A stretch of DNA of 5,644 nucleotides. Origin: Flavobacteriales bacterium (GTDB lineage Bacteria > Bacteroidota > Bacteroidia > Flavobacteriales_D > Parvicellaceae). The translations under genes were made by a program, and so were the position numbers. The notes beneath the pieces were generated by a model. The model searched no databases. It was not told the origin of the DNA and worked only from the letters and a program-made list of their open reading frames with translations. Below are positions 1-5,323 of this stretch, piece by piece (the stretch's first letter is position 1; the number at the start of each line of letters is the position of its first letter). The stretch is from the NCBI GenBank assembly GCA_027047735.1, contig JALTUD010000353.1, positions 1-5,644 on the forward strand, read 5' to 3'.

Positions 1-53
1 TTTCTATTCGCCAATTTCACTCGCGTTAGGGATAGAACGGCGTGTTTGAACTC

Positions 54-86
54 CTTTTGTGTTGTTGCACTTATGCAACACAAAAG
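54..86 (-). repeat. Second hairpin (11 bp) in repeat copy 1
   Basis: CTTTTGTGTTG at 54-64 pairs perfectly with CAACACAAAAG at 76-86 around an 11-base loop. An alternative fold is an 8-bp outer stem plus a 5-bp inner stem (TTGCA/TGCAA) with a bulge. It corresponds in place to the 11-bp hairpin at 5201-5230. The CAAAAGG flank on its 3' side (minus strand) is shared with copy 2. Confidence 0.85.
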
Positions 87-106
87 AGTGAGTAGTGATA
101 GCCCGA

Positions 107-164
107 CCTTTTTTAGCAAAACAAACGTTTCGCCTTAGCGATATGTTTGTTTTGCTAAAAAAGG
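107..164 (-). repeat. Perfect 20-bp hairpin in repeat copy 1
   Basis: Positions 107-126 and 145-164 are perfect reverse complements (20 bp) around an 18-base loop at 127-144. The stem begins with CC and ends with GG and is otherwise AT-rich. It holds the same place as the 26-bp hairpin in copy 2, but the stem sequences are not recognisably related. Confidence 0.9.
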
Positions 165-207
165 GAACGCCCTAAACATTTTATACTATTTAAACATTCA
201 AATGGTA

Positions 208-879
208 TTAATTATCGCTAGGTGAAAAGTCAAATTTATCGGGGCTTACCAGGTTGGTTTTTACTGCAAACAGGACGATTCCCGCAGTGTTTCCTACGCC
301 TAATTTTCGCATAATGTTTTTTCGATGTGTATTGACGGTGTGGTTGCTGATGTGGAGTACGACGGCTATTTGGGCATTGGTATAGCCTTCGGATATGAGC
401 TTTACTACGTCCATCTCTCTGTCGGATAATGAGATGGGTGAACAGTCGCTCTTGGTTGATGATAGATTTACTTCGTCTTTTTTTAACTCGTTCAATACTT
501 CTCCGCAGAAAAAATGTTTGCCGTTGTAGGTTTCTTCGATGCTTTCTATAATTTCTTCGGGCGGGCAATCTTTTTTAAGATGACTGAGCAAACCGTTTTT
601 CAGTGCTTCGTTAATTTCTTCTTTTTGTGGCGAATGTGTTATTCCTATGGTCTTTGTAGTTGGACTGATGAGTTTTATTTTTGCAATATCTCCGGTAGAG
701 AAATCTTTGGAGGTGTAATCTATCAATATAATATCGGGGCGATTTGTTTTTAAGTGTTCGTAAACTGTTTCATTATCTCCGGAATCAAAAAGAACGGTAA
801 AGTTAGTTTGCTGTTCCAACAATGAACGAAGTCCCATTCTTACAATGGTGCTGTTATCAACAATGGCTATACTTATCAT
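208..879 (-). CDS. LuxR/NarL-type response regulator (REC + HTH)
   Basis: A 223-residue cytoplasmic two-component response regulator that should bind DNA and change transcription when its receiver domain is phosphorylated. The receiver spans about residues 1-118. The likely phospho-acceptor is Asp54 in DIILIDY, with the switch Thr81 in GITHS and the conserved Lys103 in LKKD. The acidic pair near the N terminus is D8-N9 instead of the usual Asp-Asp, which may weaken metal binding. The LuxR helix-turn-helix lies at about 151-211 (LSDREMDVVKLI, then TNAQIAVVLHIS and TVNTHRKNIMRKL). Length and domain order are normal for the family. The start is set by the receiver beginning at MISIAIVDN and by the preceding gene's stop just 2 bases away, so it is probably the second gene of an operon with the DinB-like protein. 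No partner histidine kinase is visible. Its target genes and signal are unknown. Confidence 0.93.
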   Translation of the reverse strand: MISIAIVDNSTIVRMGLRSLLEQQTNFTVLFDSGDNETVYEHLKTNRPDIILIDYTSKDFSTGDIAKIKLISPTTKTIGITHSPQKEEINEALKNGLLSHLKKDCPPEEIIESIEETYNGKHFFCGEVLNELKKDEVNLSSTKSDCSPISLSDREMDVVKLISEGYTNAQIAVVLHISNHTVNTHRKNIMRKLGVGNTAGIVLFAVKTNLVSPDKFDFSPSDN

Positions 880-881
880 AC

Positions 882-1340
882 TTAAACGATTATTCGTTTC
901 ATTGCTCGAATGGTTCCGTAGTGCAATGCTTCGTGTACATTATTAAACATGATTGCTTCTTCGATGCTGTTGAGCGTTATGCCGTAACTGGTCGGATAGG
1001 CAGGATATTGTTTAAAAAGTCCGTTTTTGTAGTCGTTTTGCAAGTCGTTGGGCGTTGATGGTAACAACTGTAAAACTTCGTTCCACAGTTCTTGCGAGAG
1101 AGCTTGTTTTCCGGTGCTTCCTTTTTTGTATTGTTCGATTACCGTTTCGCTTATCGCTGTTTGTTGACCGGCTAATTTATAAAGTAATACTTGTTGAGTT
1201 ACCAAAACATGAACCACCTGCCAACCTATACTGTTGTTAAATGACTTGGGGATATGATTTAGGTCAATTAGAGATAAAGCCTTGACTTCCGTTAAGATGT
1301 TTTCTCTTGTGGTTTTGAGTAATTGAAATTGAAAATCCAT
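882..1340 (-). CDS. DinB-like superfamily protein (three-His metal site)
   Basis: A 152-residue protein resembling the DinB/YfiT four-helix-bundle superfamily, small cytoplasmic proteins that often bind a divalent metal; some are thiol-dependent transferases, but many have no known reaction. Three histidines fall in the expected pattern: His44 in GWQVVHVL, then His136 and His140 in NNVHEALHYGTIRAM, matching the family's C-terminal HxxxH signature. The frame is open upstream to 1484, but I chose ATG at 1340 (MDFQFQLLK), where family-like helical sequence begins. The extra 48 residues would be low-complexity (FFFIFF) and would come from a hairpin-bearing intergenic stretch. No clear Shine-Dalgarno is seen. 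It is the first gene of the leftward pair, ending 2 bases before the response regulator, which suggests shared expression. The substrate is unknown; the superfamily call is by motif, not by alignment. Confidence 0.82.
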   Translation of the reverse strand: MDFQFQLLKTTRENILTEVKALSLIDLNHIPKSFNNSIGWQVVHVLVTQQVLLYKLAGQQTAISETVIEQYKKGSTGKQALSQELWNEVLQLLPSTPNDLQNDYKNGLFKQYPAYPTSYGITLNSIEEAIMFNNVHEALHYGTIRAMKRIIV

Positions 1341-1629
1341 TGAAAATGATGAAACGAAAAAAATAAAAAAGAAACCCATACAGATTTGAGGTTTGTTAAA
1401 CTTCTGTCTAACATGGTTGAGGACGCAACTTCGGGTCTGTAATCCGTCTGACAATCTTACGAAAGGACGGCACGCCATTGCCAAAGTAATTAATCCCCAA
1501 TAAAAATAATTGTTAAGTTTAAAAAACTGTACTGTATGGGCGACTTTCGTCTGGAATTAAAACGAACCTCTTCGGGTGTCAATTCCTATTTGTAAAAATA
1601 CTACATTTGTAGCAAAACACAAGCGGTAA
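1341..1629. other. Divergent intergenic region with small hairpins
   Basis: This stretch separates the leftward and rightward operons and must hold both promoters. I see no gene in it. It contains a small hairpin, CGGGT (1432-1436) with ATCCG (1442-1446) around a 5-base loop, of the CGGATTACA...CCCG kind that I recall as common in Bacteroidota intergenic DNA. It also has CCGTC (1444-1448) opposite GACGG (1466-1470), and GGAATT (1553-1558) opposite AATTCC (1581-1586). The CTTCGGGT core at 1430-1436 recurs at 1570-1577. A -7 box for the ABC operon lies near the right end. For the leftward pair I found only a one-mismatch box (TTACTTTG, 1489-1482 on the minus strand), too weak to call. Confidence 0.5.
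1602..1609 (+). promoter_or_regulatory. Putative Bacteroidota -7 box for the ABC operon
   Basis: TACATTTG matches the Bacteroidota TAnnTTTG -7 consensus exactly and lies 20 bases before the ATPase start, implying a very short leader. No convincing -33 TTG is present at the usual 19-21 base spacing, so the call rests on one half of the promoter and on position. Confidence 0.5.
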
Positions 1630-2271
1630 ATGAAATTTTTTCTGAAAAACATTATTCCTGCTCCTTTAATCGATGAGGATTTAAGTGCTTCGGAGATTTG
1701 GGGAAAAGAAATTGAGTTGGAGTGTAGCCAACGCTATTTTTTGTCCTCGGGTTCGGGCAAGGGCAAAAGTACTTTATTGAATATTCTCTACGGATTGCGT
1801 AAGGATTACGAGGGGATTGTGTTTGCGGAACAACGAAAATTGAAAGATTTCTCGATGGATGATTGGGCTGAATGGCGTAGTTCAAAATTGGCATATTTAC
1901 CTCAAAATTTACAGCTGATAAATCATTTAACCGTTTATGAAAATTTGGTCTTGAAAAATCAATTAACCGACAGCTATTCTTCTGAAGAAATACATTCTTT
2001 TTTGGATAAATTAGGGATTACGGAATTAAAAGACAGAATGGTTTCGACCTTATCAATCGGGCAACAGCAAAGAGTTGCGTTGATTCGCTCGCTTTTGCAA
2101 CCTTTTGATTTTCTTTTGTTAGACGAACCTTTTAGTAATTTAGATGAAGATAATATTCAAAAAGCTTTGGATTTGGTACACGCTATCTGCAAACAACAAA
2201 ATGCCGGTTATTTGATTGCTACATTAGGGTACGATTATGGTATAAAAACAAACAAAATGCTGTTGCTATGA
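1630..2271 (+). CDS. ABC transporter ATP-binding protein (MacB/LolD-like)
   Basis: A 213-residue ATPase subunit that should hydrolyse ATP at the inner-membrane cytoplasmic face to drive the permease encoded next. Visible motifs are a Walker A at residues 40-48 (SGSGKGKST, with Ser in place of the usual first Gly), Q-loop Gln92 in LPQNL, signature LSIGQ at 141-145, Walker B FLLLDE at 161-166 with catalytic Glu166, and D-loop SNLD at 169-172. The H-loop histidine is absent: where TH is expected the sequence reads IATLGYD (Leu199). The protein is short at both ends compared with typical LolD/MacB ATPase domains. The start is firm at its 5' side, because an in-frame TAA at 1627-1629 directly precedes the ATG. 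The stop overlaps the permease start as ATGA, indicating translational coupling. The substrate is unknown. Confidence 0.92.
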   Translation: MKFFLKNIIPAPLIDEDLSASEIWGKEIELECSQRYFLSSGSGKGKSTLLNILYGLRKDYEGIVFAEQRKLKDFSMDDWAEWRSSKLAYLPQNLQLINHLTVYENLVLKNQLTDSYSSEEIHSFLDKLGITELKDRMVSTLSIGQQQRVALIRSLLQPFDFLLLDEPFSNLDEDNIQKALDLVHAICKQQNAGYLIATLGYDYGIKTNKMLLL

Positions 2272-3464
2272 TGTTAAAGACCGTTTTTTCCAAATCGGGC
2301 GATAGAAAAACCTTGGTTTTTGCGGGTATCGGTGCGACCATAGGTTTGGTGTTGCTAATGATTGCCGTACAAATATATGTAGATGTGTACTCTATCGTTC
2401 AGGACAAGAATAAACAGAACGATTATATTGTTTTGAAAAAGGGAATTTCAACCTTAAACACTTTGGGGCTGAAATCCTCAAAATTCACACCGGATGAATT
2501 AGATGAATTATCAAAGCAAGATTTTGTATCTAAAGTTGCTCCTTTTAAAAGTGGAAACGGATTTGAAGTATTGGTTATTTTGAGTTTCGGAAGCGGGAAT
2601 TTTCCGCCTTTTTCTACTTTGGCTTTTTTTGAATCTTTACCCGATGATTTTTTGGATGTGCAACCCAAAGAATGGAAATGGCAGGAAGGCAATAAGGAAG
2701 TTCCGATAATTCTCCCCAATACTTTTTTAGATGCTTATAATTACGGAATTGCTCCTTCTATGGGAGCACCGCAAGCAAGCAAGGACTTAATCAAAAGTGT
2801 ACGATTTCAATTGAAAATATCCGGAGATAAAGGTAACGCTCTTTACTTTGGAAAAGTGGTTGGCTTTTCGGATAGAGTAAACTCCATTCTTGTTCCCGAT
2901 AATTTTCTCTGTTACTTGAATAAAAACTATGGAAACGGAGATACTGAACAATTTTCAAGAATCATAATAGCAACTACAAACAAGCAAAATCCAAAGATAA
3001 AAACCTACCTGAAAAGCCACAATTATGAAACCAACAACGAATTAATCAAAGAAAATATGATGCAACAAATAGCCTTAGGATTATTTAGTTCGCTTAGTTT
3101 TATTGGTATTGTCATTGTGTTTCTTTCGGTACTAAACTTATTATTGTATGCTCAAGTAAGTATTGCCAAAAATAAAATTCAAATTAAAATATTATTTCTT
3201 TTAGGATACAAATGGCAGGCAATAGCCAAAGCGTTGCTACGGCAATTTGTTTGGGTTTACGGAGTTGTCTTTCTCATTGCATCAATACTCTTGATTGTTT
3301 TAAAATGGTTCTGGTCTGTATGGTTGCAGAATATTATGAGTATTCATGTGTCTGTTTTCGCCTCAATCATTACCTTTGTTGTCGGTTTGGCATTTATATT
3401 GCTATTTTTGTTCCTAAATTACAATAACATCAAAGTACAAGTAAAAAACTTGTTTGAAGCATAA
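2268..3464 (+). CDS. MacB/FtsX-like ABC transporter permease
   Basis: A 398-residue inner-membrane protein with the four-helix layout of MacB/FtsX/LolCE-type permeases. One N-terminal membrane segment lies at about 16-38, followed by a large periplasmic domain (about 40-265) and three C-terminal segments at about 267-294, 326-347 and 361-384. The cytoplasmic loop IQIKILFLLGYKWQAIAK (305-322) fits the coupling element that touches the ATPase, comparable to the LxxLG motif of FtsX-like permeases. The ATG overlaps the ATPase stop; a second ATG 3 bases later (2271) is an equally possible start. Complexes of this type usually move lipoproteins, peptides or drugs, or transmit force across the membrane, instead of importing nutrients. 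No HlyD/MacA-type adaptor or outer-membrane partner is present in the window, so the role is left open. Confidence 0.88.
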   Translation: MMLKTVFSKSGDRKTLVFAGIGATIGLVLLMIAVQIYVDVYSIVQDKNKQNDYIVLKKGISTLNTLGLKSSKFTPDELDELSKQDFVSKVAPFKSGNGFEVLVILSFGSGNFPPFSTLAFFESLPDDFLDVQPKEWKWQEGNKEVPIILPNTFLDAYNYGIAPSMGAPQASKDLIKSVRFQLKISGDKGNALYFGKVVGFSDRVNSILVPDNFLCYLNKNYGNGDTEQFSRIIIATTNKQNPKIKTYLKSHNYETNNELIKENMMQQIALGLFSSLSFIGIVIVFLSVLNLLLYAQVSIAKNKIQIKILFLLGYKWQAIAKALLRQFVWVYGVVFLIASILLIVLKWFWSVWLQNIMSIHVSVFASIITFVVGLAFILLFLFLNYNNIKVQVKNLFEA

Positions 3465-3537
3465 AATTAAATCATTAAAAATTGTTAAAAAAATAAGAGG
3501 AAAGCATCTTCGCAAAAATTCTTTCGTTGGGAGAGTA

Positions 3538-3545
3538 TATTTTTG
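3538..3545 (+). promoter_or_regulatory. Possible -7 box upstream of the thioredoxin-fold gene
   Basis: TATTTTTG fits TAnnTTTG and ends 18 bases before the ATG at 3564, within the 99-base gap after the permease gene. The region is very AT-rich, so a chance match is quite possible, and no -33 TTG is found at standard spacing. If real, this gene has its own promoter in addition to any read-through from the ABC genes. Confidence 0.3.
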
Positions 3546-3563
3546 ATAAAAAAATAAACGATT

Positions 3564-5108
3564 ATGAAACATCTAATATTGTTAGTACTGGTAGGATTGG
3601 GATTGAGTATGCAAGCTCAATACAAATTAAAATTTAAAATTGAAGGATTGGGAGATACCACCGTATATTTGGCAAAGTATCTGGGAAACCGCTTGTATTA
3701 TGCCGACACAACAGAATCAAAAAACGGCGTTGCTATATTTAAAAAAGACCATTATGACGGAGGGGTTTATGCCGTAGTTGTACCTGGACCAAAATACTTT
3801 GAATTTATTATGGCGGATAAAGATGTCGAAATTCAAACCAATCCGGACAACTTTATCAAACATATGAAGGTTATTAAATCTAAAGAAAATAAAGTTTTTT
3901 ATGATTACATACACTTTATCAACCTAAAGAAACCGGAAGCTAAAAAAATAGCTGAAGCAAAAACAAAGTTAGACCCTAAAAAAGACAAGAAAAAAATAAA
4001 AGAGTTGGAAGAAAAGGGGAAATCTTTGGACTTGGAAGTAAAAAGCTATCAAAAGAAATTGGCAAAAGAAAACAAAGATTTGCTAGTAGGCAAAATTCTT
4101 AATATGTCTATCGACCCCGAAATTCCTACGAATATTAAAGAAAACGACACACTAAGATACAAGTATTACAAAGAACACTATTGGGATAATATCGACCTGT
4201 CGGACGATAGATTGGTACGTTCGCCGATTTTCCATAACAAACTGGAATTTTACTTCAAAAAAATGTTATTACAACACCCCGATACCATCTGCGACAACGC
4301 ACACAAACTCATTTCTAAAATTCAAGAAGGAACCGATATGTTTAAGTACGTGGTTCACTACATTACTTACAACTATGAAACCTCAAAAATCATGGGAATG
4401 GACGGTGTGTTTGTCTGTATGGCAGACACGTATTATTGCCCACCTGAAAAGACGAAAGCCTTTTGGATTGACAGTGCCAAACTTGTTGAATTGTGCGAAC
4501 GAAAAGACGCTTTAAAACCTTTGTTAATCGGCAAAGTTGCTCCCAACCTTCGCTTGGCGGACACCACAGAGAAACACTGGGTAAACCTGCACAAAGACGT
4601 AAACAGCAAATACACAGTACTCGTTTTTTGGGCTGACGACTGCGGACATTGTAAAAAAGAGATGCCTAAAATTAAAGAGCTTTACGACGAACTGAAAAGC
4701 AAAGGAGTTGACGTAGAGGTGTATGCCGTAAACACCGCTTTAGAAACTACAGGCTGGAAAAAATTCGTAAAAGAACACAACTTAAATTGGATAAACGTAT
4801 CGGATTTTCCTGACGCAAATAAACATCCTGAAAAGTACATTTACGAACAACAAGTAACCGATTTACAAAGTCTAAACTTTAGAAAAACCTATGATATTTT
4901 CAGCACGCCTCAAATCTACCTTTTAGACAAAGACAAGGTTATCATTGCTAAAAAATTAGATGCACTTAACTTGGCAAAAATCTTAGAAATAAAAGAAGGT
5001 TTGGACGAAATGGAGTTCACTAAAAAAGAAACAAAAGCCAAAGAAGAGGAAGAAAGAAAGCGAAAAGAGCGTGAAGCAAAGCAAAAAGACGAAAAAGTAA
5101 AGCAATAA
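3564..5108 (+). CDS. Exported thioredoxin-fold protein (TlpA/ResA-like) with charged C-terminal tail
   Basis: A 514-residue protein predicted to be exported and to act on disulfides in the periplasm. Residues 1-18 form a signal peptide (MKHLILLVLVGLGLSMQA, cleavage before Gln19); there is no lipobox Cys. Residues 20-115 are beta-rich and resemble the DUF4369-type N-terminal domain of Bacteroidota thioredoxin-like proteins. Residues 121-171 are a Lys/Glu-rich, probably helical or coiled-coil segment, and 172-320 may be a DUF5106-like helical region. The thioredoxin domain covers about 322-475, with active site WADDCGHC (Cys360, Cys363) and cis-Pro449 in FSTPQIYLLD. The last 29 residues (486-514) are almost all Lys, Glu, Arg and Ala. 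It follows the permease gene by 99 bases on the same strand and is followed after 8 bases by repeat copy 2. Family identity is solid; domain names are from memory and the redox partner is unknown. Confidence 0.9.
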   Translation: MKHLILLVLVGLGLSMQAQYKLKFKIEGLGDTTVYLAKYLGNRLYYADTTESKNGVAIFKKDHYDGGVYAVVVPGPKYFEFIMADKDVEIQTNPDNFIKHMKVIKSKENKVFYDYIHFINLKKPEAKKIAEAKTKLDPKKDKKKIKELEEKGKSLDLEVKSYQKKLAKENKDLLVGKILNMSIDPEIPTNIKENDTLRYKYYKEHYWDNIDLSDDRLVRSPIFHNKLEFYFKKMLLQHPDTICDNAHKLISKIQEGTDMFKYVVHYITYNYETSKIMGMDGVFVCMADTYYCPPEKTKAFWIDSAKLVELCERKDALKPLLIGKVAPNLRLADTTEKHWVNLHKDVNSKYTVLVFWADDCGHCKKEMPKIKELYDELKSKGVDVEVYAVNTALETTGWKKFVKEHNLNWINVSDFPDANKHPEKYIYEQQVTDLQSLNFRKTYDIFSTPQIYLLDKDKVIIAKKLDALNLAKILEIKEGLDEMEFTKKETKAKEEEERKRKEREAKQKDEKVKQ

Positions 5109-5124
5109 AATAATTTGGGCGTTC

Positions 5125-5181
5125 CCCCAAAAGCAAAGAAGTGCGTTCTCTTATCGAGAACGCACTTCTTTGCTTTTGGGG
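5125..5181 (+). repeat. Perfect 26-bp hairpin in repeat copy 2
   Basis: Positions 5125-5150 and 5156-5181 are perfect reverse complements (26 bp) around the 5-base loop TTATC at 5151-5155. It is longer and tighter than the equivalent hairpin of copy 1. Its stem sequence differs, but it too starts with C's and ends with G's next to the GTCGGGC block. Confidence 0.93.
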
Positions 5182-5200
5182 TCGGGCTATCCGCTATATC

Positions 5201-5230
5201 TTTTGCCCTCCAAAAGGAGGGAGGGCAAAA
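5201..5230 (+). repeat. Second hairpin (11 bp) in repeat copy 2
   Basis: TTTTGCCCTCC at 5201-5211 pairs perfectly with GGAGGGCAAAA at 5220-5230 around an 8-base loop. Stem length equals that of the equivalent hairpin in copy 1 and the TTTTG/CAAAA base of the stem is shared, but the upper stem differs. Confidence 0.88.
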
Positions 5231-5323
5231 GGATGCCGCTTCTATCCCTAACGCAAGTGGAATGAGTGCTAAGAAAGTGAAAATTTTTAATTTTTTCAGG
5301 TGTCAAAAATTCAAACTTACTCA

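Larger units (their letters stand above)
14..172 (-). repeat. Structured intergenic repeat, copy 1 (possible ncRNA / 3' element)
   Basis: Read on the minus strand, this element has the same order of blocks as the plus-strand element at 5117-5262: GGGCGTTCCC (172-163), a long hairpin (164-107), GTCGGGCTATC (107-97), a second hairpin (86-54), and GCCG followed by TTCTATCCCTAACGC (41-23). Similarity continues a few bases further to about position 14. GCGTT in the first block can pair with AACGC in the last, closing the element as a multi-branch structure. It starts 35 bases after the stop of the response regulator gene and has the same orientation. From memory it resembles Bacteroidota intergenic structured repeats; the Rfam candidate Flavo-1 is the family I would test first, but that name is unverified. 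It is not a simple intrinsic terminator, because no T-run follows the hairpins. Confidence 0.75.
5117..5262 (+). repeat. Structured intergenic repeat, copy 2 (possible ncRNA / 3' element)
   Basis: This is the plus-strand counterpart of the element at 14-172. Blocks in order are GGGCGTTCCC (5117-5126), a long hairpin (5125-5181), GTCGGGCTATC (5181-5191), a spacer, a second hairpin (5201-5230), and GCCGC followed by TTCTATCCCTAACGC (5240-5254). Similarity extends through AGTGGAAT to about 5262. GCGTT (5119-5123) can pair with AACGC (5250-5254) to close the structure. It begins 9 bases past the thioredoxin-fold gene's stop, in the same orientation, within a convergent gap. It could be a 3'-UTR element, a small RNA or a dispersed repeat family. 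It lacks the T-run of a classical terminator. Confidence 0.8.

Noticed and set aside
107..164. Intrinsic terminators formed by the long hairpins
   Set aside because: In both copies the hairpin is followed by GTCGGGC on the sense strand, not by a T-run, so the standard terminator model does not fit. Some termination role cannot be excluded.
1..207. CRISPR array or tRNA in the left intergenic region
   Set aside because: There are no regularly spaced direct repeats and no T-loop or acceptor-stem pattern; the structure is explained by repeat copy 1.
1341..1484. N-terminal extension of the DinB-like protein to position 1484
   Set aside because: The extra 48 residues include a low-complexity FFFIFF stretch, overlap an intergenic hairpin and do not look like the family; the DinB-like fold starts at the ATG at 1340.
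1482..1489. Minus-strand -7 box TTACTTTG for the leftward operon
   Set aside because: It has one mismatch to TAnnTTTG and no -33 TTG at the right distance, and sits about 140 bases from the start codon.
14..5262. Inverted repeats flanking five genes, as a composite mobile element
   Set aside because: No transposase or integrase gene is present and I see no target-site duplication. The inverted arrangement is explained by each repeat following the direction of its upstream gene.
5270..5323. AT-rich stretch as a bidirectional terminator between the convergent genes
   Set aside because: The AAAATTTTTAATTTTTT run forms only a weak, imperfect A/T stem without a GC clamp, so it is not distinguishable from ordinary AT-rich spacer.
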